A DNA stretch of 45,808 bases from an uncultured Glaciecola sp. (lineage in GTDB: Bacteria; Pseudomonadota; Gammaproteobacteria; Enterobacterales; Alteromonadaceae). The stretch covers positions 1 through 45,808 of the forward strand of contig CAKZLI010000013.1 in the NCBI GenBank assembly GCA_937125395.1, given 5' to 3'. Both the position numbers and the translations under genes were made by a program. Shown one piece after another: positions 25,362 through 32,342 of the stretch; the first letter of the stretch is position 1; each line of letters opens with the position of its first letter. The notes beneath the pieces are model-generated. The model was not told the origin of the DNA and did no database searches. It saw only the letters and a list, made by a program, of their open reading frames with translations.

Positions 25362-25507
25362 CAAATTTAAGCGAAGGATAATATTACTAAGTGATGATAT
25401 TTTGACAGAACTGCCTGAATAATGATGTTTTTGATTTATAAGTACGCAATCACTAAGAATATCTCCTAATAAGGATTAAGCGCACTGTTCAATAAATAAC
25501 CAGAAAA

Positions 25508-26062
25508 TTAATCGATTAAACGAAACTCTGTATTATCCACTTCGACTAGCACGGGTTGATTAATCAGCTCGATTAGAAGTAGCGCGCGCTTATCGCCCTT
25601 AGGCTCTTGGTAAATCGCTTGGATGTTGTTGTAGTTTGCAGACTGGACCATCACCGTATCACCCGATTGCGGTAAACTAGTATCTAAGCCAGTGGCATCC
25701 TTGATCTCACGAAATATATTGATTAGTGACGATGATACTTGCTGATAGGCTTTGCCTTGCTTGACAAATCCAATGACACCGCGCGTAGAGCGCACAGACG
25801 TAAAATTATGCACACCGTGATCGAGCTGCGCAAATACATAATTGGGGAATAAGGGATCTTCTACTATTTGGCGTTTACCGCGCAGCACTTTGGTTACCAT
25901 GACCTTGGGGTAGAATGCTTCTATGCCTTGATTTGCCAAGTGCATTACCGCACGACTCTCTTCTTTGGCTTTGCAATACAACAAATACCACATTGTTCCG
26001 GTTGGACCGGCAAACAATGCATCACTGTTGGATTGCTTAGCAGGAGAATGACGATCTGACAT
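25508..26062 (-). CDS. rfaH: transcription antiterminator RfaH (NusG paralogue)
   Basis: Binds paused RNA polymerase at ops sites and prevents termination in capsule/LPS operons. NGN domain begins WYLLYCKAKEES, continues with IEAFYPKVMVTKVLRGKRQIVEDPLFPNYVFAQLD, and the C-terminal KOW-type part follows GDTVMVQSANY. The FPNYVF segment is shared by the NusG family, and the WYLLYCK opening is that of RfaH. Start taken at ATG 26062 (184 residues) with GAGG eight bases upstream; ATG 25993 would give 161 residues, nearer the E. coli 162, but with poor ribosome-site spacing. It begins 22 bases after tRNA-Trp, so it is probably part of that transcript. Confidence 0.92.
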   Translation of the reverse strand: MSDRHSPAKQSNSDALFAGPTGTMWYLLYCKAKEESRAVMHLANQGIEAFYPKVMVTKVLRGKRQIVEDPLFPNYVFAQLDHGVHNFTSVRSTRGVIGFVKQGKAYQQVSSSLINIFREIKDATGLDTSLPQSGDTVMVQSANYNNIQAIYQEPKGDKRALLLIELINQPVLVEVDNTEFRLID

Positions 26063-26084
26063 GGAAGGCGCCTCGTGGAAAATT

Positions 26085-26161
26085 TGGCAGGGGCGGAGGG
26101 ATTCGAACCCCCAACCATCGGTTTTGGAGACCGCTGTTCTACCAATTGGAACTACGCCCCT
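26085..26161 (-). tRNA. trnW: tRNA-Trp (anticodon CCA)
   Basis: 77-nt cloverleaf ending in encoded CCA: acceptor AGGGGCG/CGCCCCT, D arm GTTC/GAAC, anticodon loop CTCCAAA with CCA, T arm GGGGG TTCGAAT CCCTC. Closely resembles E. coli tRNA-Trp. The outermost anticodon-stem pair appears as G opposite A, a mismatch. rfaH begins 22 bases downstream. Confidence 0.97.
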
Positions 26162-26177
26162 GCAACAAACGCTTCGC

Positions 26178-26205
26178 ATTATACAAGGCTTTAACTAAAG
26201 GTAAA
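26178..26205 (-). promoter_or_regulatory. promoter of tRNA-Trp (and probably rfaH)
   Basis: Minus-strand TTTACC (26200-26205), 16-bp spacer, perfect TATAAT (26178-26183). RNA would begin near 26171, ten bases before the mature tRNA. No terminator is visible between the tRNA and rfaH. Confidence 0.65.
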
Positions 26206-26259
26206 GAAAAAACACCGGCTTTATGCACATTCCCTATCCCCTGCCCTTAGACGCATATA

Positions 26260-27222
26260 TTACTGCTTATCAATTAAGCAATGCCAGAGTGTATTGATTA
26301 GGTGTGCCAGTGGTAAATAGCGTTCACATTGTACTTGCACTGTCTCTTGCGGTATTGCGCTGATATCCGCATAGGTTTGGATCAATGCCGCTTGTTCATT
26401 TGTATCCAATTCATTGATGAGTATGCAATTAACCAGGTCATAATAGCGCGATCCAGCCCCAGCATATTCCCAATCAATCATTACACCAGCTGCTCGGACA
26501 TGCTCAATCTGCAAATCATTGTGACACAAGACAGGCAAGTTTGCGGTATTTGCGGTATTTGATGCATTGAACGTATGCGATGCACTTGGCTCGGCAATCA
26601 TACCATTCGCATCAGCAGTAAATTTGTTAGTTAGCGCAGCGAGTCGTGTCTCGAGTTCAAATATGAAGGATGGTTCTTGGACTGTACCCGTTTCGCACTT
26701 TATTTTAAGCTGCGTGAATAACCTTTGCGCTTGTTCCAGTGGATCAACTTGGCGTAATGTCGGGTCTATTGCTTGTTGATGAAGACGCCATAAACTATCA
26801 CATAACGGTTGGATAGGATTGGTTGAGTCAGCGTGGTCAAAAGCAGCTGCCACATATTGCTCTATCCACAATGTCTGATGAGCATTTAACGGAGCAAGAT
26901 AATAAGGCTTGGCAGCCAGATCTTGCTGATACAACCGTTGCTGTAACTGATATGTGGATTGCACAGAGAAAGCGGCTGCACTGTGCCCTTGGCAAATTTT
27001 GATGATAAATTGGTGAGGCCCTACCTGACAACGCCACACAGGGTGAGTTCCCGATAAAGGCGTTAGACAATAGCTATCCTGCTTGGCCAAATCTACTGCT
27101 TGGTGATAATCAAATTGTTCAGCTAGCACGTGTGAAAGAGCTGATTCTAGTGCAGTCTTTATCAATGGTTCAAAAAATAGCTTTGGCACTGGCTCAAGCG
27201 CATGCTGATTTGAGGCGCTCAT
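26260..27222 (-). CDS. phosphotransferase of the APH/choline-kinase fold, probable thiamine kinase
   Basis: 320 residues. The catalytic loop reads LCHNDLQIEHV (about 226-236) and the metal motif IDWEYAGAGSRYYDL (about 243-257); IDWEYAG also occurs in ThiK (YcfN) and choline kinases. It overlaps the PnuC-family gene by four bases (ATGA), and that operon starts with a TPP riboswitch, so phosphorylation of imported thiamine is the best inference. An oddity is that the usual Asn after HxDxxxx is His here. The middle contains a low-complexity insert with TFNASNTANTANLP (about 208-221). E. coli ThiK is shorter, about 274 residues. Confidence 0.72.
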   Translation of the reverse strand: MSASNQHALEPVPKLFFEPLIKTALESALSHVLAEQFDYHQAVDLAKQDSYCLTPLSGTHPVWRCQVGPHQFIIKICQGHSAAAFSVQSTYQLQQRLYQQDLAAKPYYLAPLNAHQTLWIEQYVAAAFDHADSTNPIQPLCDSLWRLHQQAIDPTLRQVDPLEQAQRLFTQLKIKCETGTVQEPSFIFELETRLAALTNKFTADANGMIAEPSASHTFNASNTANTANLPVLCHNDLQIEHVRAAGVMIDWEYAGAGSRYYDLVNCILINELDTNEQAALIQTYADISAIPQETVQVQCERYLPLAHLINTLWHCLIDKQ

Positions 27223-28100
27223 GTCCCTGTGCCTTTACCCGCGCCTGTTTCTTGGCCTATGCCCCTGCCTACGCCTGTAGCCGCGCAACTTTCATCCATG
27301 GTATTCGTCATTAATATTTGCCGCCATTGCCACCAGCCATATACCGCAAAACCAGTATACAATAACATCAAGCCACCACTTAATTGTAAGCCAGTGCTAA
27401 AATACACCCAAGCTGCGAGGGTATTGATGACCATCCAATAAAACCAGTTCTCATAGATTTTATGCGCCACCATGACCGTGGTTATAATGCTAAATACTGT
27501 GACAATCAAATCACCTAACGCAATCATATCCATCTTGGCTGCAACTGCAGCTGTAACTGAAGCTGCTGACACTGCTGCCGGCACATCAATTGGCGCATTA
27601 ACTGGCACATACGATAATATTGAACCTTGAACCCACATCACCACATAACAGCTTAATGCCCCACCTAGTAGGACCAATGCATGAAACCACCAAGGGCGTT
27701 GTTGAATGCTTAGTGTGGTTGGCTTCTCAAGGTCTTGCACCCCGACCTCATTAGCATTAGCATTAGCATTAGCATTAGCATTAGCATTAGCATTTGCACT
27801 ATCATCAGCATTTGCACTATCATCAGCACTGTCAGTTGTGCTGCTATTGGTATTACGCATAGCATTGTGAACTGGCAATGGAGGGGTTTTACGCCACTGC
27901 CAATAACCATAGCCTGCCATCAGCATGTAATAGGCATTTAAGGCTGTGCTGTAAGACAGCGCCGCTTCAAAAAACACCACCGTAAATAACGCTGTTGAGA
28001 TAAACGCAAAATACCAACACAGGCTATTTTCTCGCGCCACATAATATAGGTAAAGCAAGGCAGTCAAGACTGCCCCACCCTCTAATATCGACATTAGCAT
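27219..28100 (-). CDS. pnuT: PnuC-family inner-membrane transporter, probable thiamine transporter PnuT
   Basis: 293 residues with about seven hydrophobic segments (for example 5-20, 28-45, 52-68, 137-155, 187-205, 212-240, 245-265). The GYGYWQWRK (about 63-71) and FAVYGWWQWRQ (about 258-268) repeats are the paired W-x-W signature of PnuC transporters. Family members move vitamin precursors such as nicotinamide riboside or thiamine by facilitated diffusion; the TPP riboswitch upstream and a thiamine-kinase-like gene downstream point to thiamine, trapped by phosphorylation. The loop at about 85-125 carries (Ala-Asn)n encoded by hexanucleotide repeats. A second start at 28094 is possible. Confidence 0.82.
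   Translation of the reverse strand: MLMSILEGGAVLTALLYLYYVARENSLCWYFAFISTALFTVVFFEAALSYSTALNAYYMLMAGYGYWQWRKTPPLPVHNAMRNTNSSTTDSADDSANADDSANANANANANANANANEVGVQDLEKPTTLSIQQRPWWFHALVLLGGALSCYVVMWVQGSILSYVPVNAPIDVPAAVSAASVTAAVAAKMDMIALGDLIVTVFSIITTVMVAHKIYENWFYWMVINTLAAWVYFSTGLQLSGGLMLLYTGFAVYGWWQWRQILMTNTMDESCAATGVGRGIGQETGAGKGTGT
27749..27794. repeat. hexanucleotide microsatellite, 7 x CATTAG plus a partial copy
   Basis: Seven exact copies (27749-27790) followed by CATT, inside the pnuT coding region; in frame it gives Ala-Asn dipeptides. The unit is a multiple of three, so slippage would change loop length without breaking the frame. Confidence 0.95.
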
Positions 28101-28175
28101 GCCAGATCACTCTGGCACGATCTCAGCTCACTGATGCCCATAGTGTTAATACCCATCGTCTGAACACACATCACA

Positions 28176-30323
28176 TTAAAACGCATACGAGACCGATACA
28201 CCTGTTTGACGCTGTGCACCAAACTGAAAATACCCTTTGGGGATCTCATAATATTCACGCGGATCGTTACTGAATCCACCAAAACCACGCACATAATAAG
28301 TTTTGTCGGTTAGGTTTTTGATGTATGCACTGATCACCCAGCCATCCCACGCGCCGGTTAACGGCATATTAATATGCGTATTGAACAGGGCATAGGTCGG
28401 ATTGATTTCATCATGACCATCCGAAAAACGATGTGAGGTTTTACCTTCCATCGACACATGCCAAGTCAACATATCTGCCAACTGCATATTAATAAACGCA
28501 TGCCCACTGAATTTAGGGGCTTGGGCTTGGCGTTGACGTTGGATCACCTCGCCATTAGCGCGCTCATAGCCAGAAAACGTCGCATCTAAGTACCCAAGAT
28601 TCACACCGACATCCACACTGGGGTTAATTTGCCAGTTAAACTCCGCTTCAATCCCTTGGTTGATCCCTCTATCGGCATTATCCACGATATCGATAAACTC
28701 AGTCACGCCGCTCATATCAGTAGCGCTGTCATCCGCGCTAGCATCAGCGCTCGTCTCTGGCGTAAAAATCGCATAATCACTGATTTGGGTATTACGACGC
28801 GCGATATGAAATAAAGCCAAGCGCAAACTGGCATCTAGCTGTGTAAAGCGTGATTTGACACCGATCTCGGTATGCCAGTTATATTCAGCCTCATAAATAC
28901 GTTGTGCATCTGGCACTCGCTCATCAGGGTTAAACCCACCCGCTTTAAAGCCTCGTGCCACAAAACCATAAATCGTATTGGCAGCTTGTTGATAACGAAT
29001 GGCGATTTTGCCGCCCACTAATGTCTCATCGTTACTATCGACAAACGCATTACTATCAGCATAAACAGTCTGATGTTGTTCAACACGCACACCCGCTTCA
29101 ACATCCACATGCTCAAATGGCACGGTGAACTGCGTATAAGCCGCTACACTACTTGGCTCATAACTCGACACAAAATCACTGTCATTATACGTATATTCTC
29201 GGCGCAAGGCATCTTGGCTTTGTTTGTGTAAAAGCCCGGCTACCCAAGCAATCGGCGCACTGTCTAACGATTCCGCTTGAAACTCGATCGCGCCATTGTC
29301 CCGATCACGAAAATAATAATCGGTCGACGTATACTCCCATGGATGAAACCCCACATAGGTCCAGTCCTCATCATAACCATAAGTGGTTTGTGCCTCACTC
29401 ATGCTCGATTGTAAGCGCCACTGCCCCCATTGCTCACGGCTTTGTAGCGCAATACTCAGCGCATTGGCTTTGATGGCATCTTTTCCTGGCGCATCCGATA
29501 GAGTCACATTGTCATTGTCTAACGAAAAGGCGTCATAACCATTATCCACATCCACGTGTAATAACTGAGCCGTCAAATCAAGGGTATCACTGACTGCATA
29601 GGTTGCCATCAATCGGGCACTGCGCTCATCAATGTCATTGGTATCACTGCGTTGTAAAAACGCGTTGCGCACAAACCCATCTGAAGTAGTTTGTTTAATG
29701 GCACCACGCAAGCCCAAGCCATTATCTAACGTCAACCCGTATGCACCGGCTAAGGCTGTGGTATTTTGACTCGCTCGGCTTACAGACAAGGAGCCTGAAG
29801 GTGTGTCGGTCGGTGTGTTACTGATAATATTGACTACGCCAGCCAGACCCGATGAACCAAATACAGTGGCTTGTGGGCCACGTAAAATCTCAACTTGTTG
29901 CGTATCCAGCATCACTGCCATGCCACCTAAACCAGACACATCCATCCCATCAATGACCAAGCCGACTGATGGATTAAGTGGTTCAGAAAACTGACTGCGC
30001 TCGCCTATCCCACGAATTTGAATGTATTTGCCACGAGATGCACCCGAGGTAAAATTCACATTGGGCGCAAGGTTAAGCACATCTTCAAGATGTTGACTGA
30101 CCCGTTGGTTGATTTGGCGTTGATTGATGATCGTGGCGGATTGCGCAACTTGATTGAGTGATAACTGACTATAATCGCCATATAACTCAATGCGCTCAAT
30201 ACTGCTTTGTGTTTCAATATCGGCTTCTGATTTAGTTTCAGTTTCAGTTTGCGCGAACACCGCAGGCGCTAACAACAAACTAGTCGATACAATACAAGAT
30301 AATAAATATGATTGTTGTGTCAT
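28176..30323 (-). CDS. TonB-dependent outer-membrane receptor, probable thiamine receptor
   Basis: 715 residues with signal peptide ending AVFAQ (25), a plug domain (about 45-165) containing ATIINQRQINQR, LEDVLNLAPNVNF, IQIRGIG and VEILRGPQATVFGSSGLAGVVN, and a beta-barrel ending in FQFGAQRQTGVSVSYAF with the terminal aromatic Phe. It is the first gene of an operon with a TPP riboswitch in its leader, followed by PnuC-family and kinase genes, so thiamine or a related compound is the likely ligand. Energy would come from a TonB complex such as the one at 35043-40046. AAGGG lies seven bases before ATG 30323. Confidence 0.87.
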   Translation of the reverse strand: MTQQSYLLSCIVSTSLLLAPAVFAQTETETKSEADIETQSSIERIELYGDYSQLSLNQVAQSATIINQRQINQRVSQHLEDVLNLAPNVNFTSGASRGKYIQIRGIGERSQFSEPLNPSVGLVIDGMDVSGLGGMAVMLDTQQVEILRGPQATVFGSSGLAGVVNIISNTPTDTPSGSLSVSRASQNTTALAGAYGLTLDNGLGLRGAIKQTTSDGFVRNAFLQRSDTNDIDERSARLMATYAVSDTLDLTAQLLHVDVDNGYDAFSLDNDNVTLSDAPGKDAIKANALSIALQSREQWGQWRLQSSMSEAQTTYGYDEDWTYVGFHPWEYTSTDYYFRDRDNGAIEFQAESLDSAPIAWVAGLLHKQSQDALRREYTYNDSDFVSSYEPSSVAAYTQFTVPFEHVDVEAGVRVEQHQTVYADSNAFVDSNDETLVGGKIAIRYQQAANTIYGFVARGFKAGGFNPDERVPDAQRIYEAEYNWHTEIGVKSRFTQLDASLRLALFHIARRNTQISDYAIFTPETSADASADDSATDMSGVTEFIDIVDNADRGINQGIEAEFNWQINPSVDVGVNLGYLDATFSGYERANGEVIQRQRQAQAPKFSGHAFINMQLADMLTWHVSMEGKTSHRFSDGHDEINPTYALFNTHINMPLTGAWDGWVISAYIKNLTDKTYYVRGFGGFSNDPREYYEIPKGYFQFGAQRQTGVSVSYAF

Positions 30324-30354
30324 GTAAGACCCTTTTTATATAAAACATAAAAAA

Positions 30355-30475
30355 GATCCGGTTTTGGGGCAAAGATGGAAGGTTCCATTCCCTACGCCGG
30401 CATTATCCGGATCAGGTAAAAGGGTTTCTTTCGATCTCAGCCTGTATTAATAAAAATACCAGCACCCCTTGGACG
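30355..30475 (-). promoter_or_regulatory. TPP riboswitch (THI element) with expression platform
   Basis: Minus strand, aptamer about 30385-30475: GGGGTGCT (5' side), GCTGAGA, ACCCTTTTACCTGATC, GGATAATGCCGG and CGTAGGGAA, all hallmark blocks in order. P1 may be TCCA/TGGA. Downstream is a hairpin (ATGGAA CC TTCCAT) that competes for the P1 strand. CCGGATC (30355-30361), just before six T, is complementary to GATCCGG (30407-30413) of the aptamer. Normally TPP binding lowers expression of thiamine uptake genes. Confidence 0.93.
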
Positions 30476-30481
30476 AGGCAG

Positions 30482-30510
30482 ATAATACTCAGTAATAATT
30501 ACAAAAGCAA
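30482..30510 (-). promoter_or_regulatory. promoter of the thiamine operon
   Basis: Minus-strand TTGCTT (30505-30510), 17-bp spacer, TATTAT (30482-30487), within the short gap after the histidine-kinase stop. RNA would start near 30475, at the 5' edge of the aptamer, a good fit with a riboswitch transcript. Confidence 0.6.
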
Positions 30511-30514
30511 CACA

Positions 30515-32272
30515 TTAGCCAAAAGGTAATACCAGCTGTAACGACACACAGCCATCCTTGCCATATTTTTTGCTGACTTCGGGCAGTACGCTACTGGTGC
30601 AGGTGATGATCCAGTTATTGCGCTCACATATTTCTTTGACCACACCTAAGCCTAATCCATTCCCGGCGATAGTTTCAGAGTTGAGACGCACAAATTTTGT
30701 GAATATATGTTCACACTCATCCTCGGTTAACAAATCATGGGCATTGTTGATGGTTAACACCAGCGTACTCGCCCGCTTAGTGGAGTAAGTTAAATCAATG
30801 GTCACCCATTCAAATTTGTCCGTGTATTTAAGGGCGTTACTCAGCAGGTTATCCACCACTAACTCTAACGATACCTGATCATACAAGGCATCAAAATGAT
30901 CAATTCCGGAAAAATTAATCACCGCATCAATGTCATTATCTTTAAATTGCGCTATGTATGGCTTGATAATATGGCGTAAATGCGCAATCAACTCATGCAT
31001 CTGTGGATTAAGCGCTAAACGCTCAGTGGTTTTCACATCCAAAATATTAGTCACCAATTGACTCATCTTGGTGGTTTGAGCGGAGATCGTGTCGAGATGA
31101 TATGGGTTGTATTTTTCCTCTACGGGGGTTCGTTTTAGGTGATGCGTTGCGAGTGATATCAACGTCAATGGCGTATTTAGCTGATGCGAAATATACGCTA
31201 ACATATCCGATTGAGTCTTCAAGTTATGAGTTAACTTGGTGTTGACCTGCACTAATTTGGTTTGCTTTCGTTTGATCACATTGTACAACTGATTAAAATA
31301 CAAAAACGCCGCAATCCCCAACACCGTCATAAATAAAATCAATACCCAGTTAATATTGGTAATGCCAAAAGCAAGCCTCGTTTGCAGAGTAATCGGCCGA
31401 CCTAAAAAATTCACCACTTGTTGAGTATCAATATTAATACTCAAAGGGTAAGGCGTATATGCGTCACCAAACCACAAGGTTTTTTGATCCAAACTCGGCA
31501 CACCAATGCGTAAATTATCGGTATTGATTAACTGGGCTAAGTAGATTTTAAACGCTTCTAACTCAATCAACATGGATGTGATGTATTTAGGATAACGAAC
31601 ACCATCAACGACCACTTCACCAGCGCTTTGTAATACCGATATCGCATACCCACCTTCAAATAGGTGAAAGGCGTCAACCGCAGTCTGATTTAATGTATTG
31701 GGCGAGGCGAGCAAACGAACAAACTCTGATGCATCACTTTGTGCAAACAACCCATCCAAAATATCTAACGAGAGTACCTCAAGGCCAATAATCGGCTCAG
31801 TCTTGGCTGTTAATGGGTAGACAAAATCAGTTACGATATTAAAATCCTGAACGTAATAAGGCATCAAATCTCGATGCCCATCAGCAAATTGATTGGTTTG
31901 CTTGAGGATGAAGTTGGGTGAGATTTTGGCCTTCAGCGCTTCTTTGTCATAAGCGGTGGCTTTGGTCAGGGTGTAAATAAAAGGCAGCTGTTGGGTGACC
32001 AATGAGCTAAAGCGATTTTTTTCTTGGAGTGTGGGAGCTGGCTCAAATTGAATAAAATCAGTAAAGTTGGTCAATGACAAAATTGCCTGATTATCCAACT
32101 CAGACATGAGCTTACCTAACACCAATAAATTTTGTTTTTGGTTGAGCTTGAGTACCCTAAAGTCATTATAAATAGAGGTCGCACTCAACATACCCCATAT
32201 TACAAAAATGGAAAATGCCCGCAATAGTTTAAGTCGGGCGATGACTTTCTTACTTGAATTTTTTCTGGCCAT
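30515..32272 (-). CDS. orphan membrane sensor histidine kinase
   Basis: 585 residues: TM1 about 16-36, a periplasmic sensor part of about 260 residues with no domain I recognise, TM2 about 308-328 (NINWVLILFMTVLGIAAFLYF), a short coiled coil, HisKA with the phospho-acceptor in MLAYISHQLNTPLTLISLAT (about 361-380), then HATPase with the N box LELVVDNLLSNALKYTDKF, F box IFTKFVR and G2 GNGLGLGVVKEI. The G1 box (DxGxG) is replaced by NNAHDL, so ATP binding may be altered. There is no response regulator beside it. The TPP riboswitch begins about 40 bases after the stop. Confidence 0.85.
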   Translation of the reverse strand: MARKNSSKKVIARLKLLRAFSIFVIWGMLSATSIYNDFRVLKLNQKQNLLVLGKLMSELDNQAILSLTNFTDFIQFEPAPTLQEKNRFSSLVTQQLPFIYTLTKATAYDKEALKAKISPNFILKQTNQFADGHRDLMPYYVQDFNIVTDFVYPLTAKTEPIIGLEVLSLDILDGLFAQSDASEFVRLLASPNTLNQTAVDAFHLFEGGYAISVLQSAGEVVVDGVRYPKYITSMLIELEAFKIYLAQLINTDNLRIGVPSLDQKTLWFGDAYTPYPLSINIDTQQVVNFLGRPITLQTRLAFGITNINWVLILFMTVLGIAAFLYFNQLYNVIKRKQTKLVQVNTKLTHNLKTQSDMLAYISHQLNTPLTLISLATHHLKRTPVEEKYNPYHLDTISAQTTKMSQLVTNILDVKTTERLALNPQMHELIAHLRHIIKPYIAQFKDNDIDAVINFSGIDHFDALYDQVSLELVVDNLLSNALKYTDKFEWVTIDLTYSTKRASTLVLTINNAHDLLTEDECEHIFTKFVRLNSETIAGNGLGLGVVKEICERNNWIITCTSSVLPEVSKKYGKDGCVSLQLVLPFG

Positions 32273-32320
32273 GAAACTCTACGTCAATTTGTGATACATT
32301 ACGGCTTGTTCGCATAACCA

Positions 32321-32326
32321 TATAAT
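32321..32326 (+). promoter_or_regulatory. -10 element of tmcA
   Basis: Perfect TATAAT 17 bases before the tmcA ATG, in the 70-bp gap to the divergent kinase gene. No good -35 is found at 16-18 bp, so strength may rely on an activator or other contacts. Confidence 0.45.
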
Positions 32327-32342
32327 TAATACAGTTAGCACT

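Larger units (their letters stand above)
25065..25507. other. 443-bp leader and promoter region of the export operon
   Basis: No gene is apparent. It holds the export-operon candidate promoter (25333-25361), the ops/hairpin element (25195-25233) and the untranslated leader of gfcA. On the right it also contains the rfaH 3' end region; I see no convincing terminator for rfaH there, only a short TCCTTATTAGGA palindrome near 25465. Confidence 0.65.

Noticed and set aside
26085..26161. tRNA-Trp as an attachment site of a genomic island
   Set aside because: No integrase gene and no repeated copy of the tRNA 3' end was seen in the window.
25945..26179. Upstream extension of rfaH across the tRNA
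   Set aside because: The frame is open through the tRNA gene, but that sequence is the tRNA; a start at 26062 with a ribosome site fits better.
27749..27794. Possible CRISPR or iteron array
   Set aside because: The six-base units are contiguous with no spacers and lie inside a coding frame; it is a microsatellite. No CRISPR-like repeat-spacer pattern was seen anywhere in the window.
27735..27941. Plus-strand frame with a Ser-Ile repeat
   Set aside because: It is only the antisense reading of the CATTAG microsatellite in pnuT.
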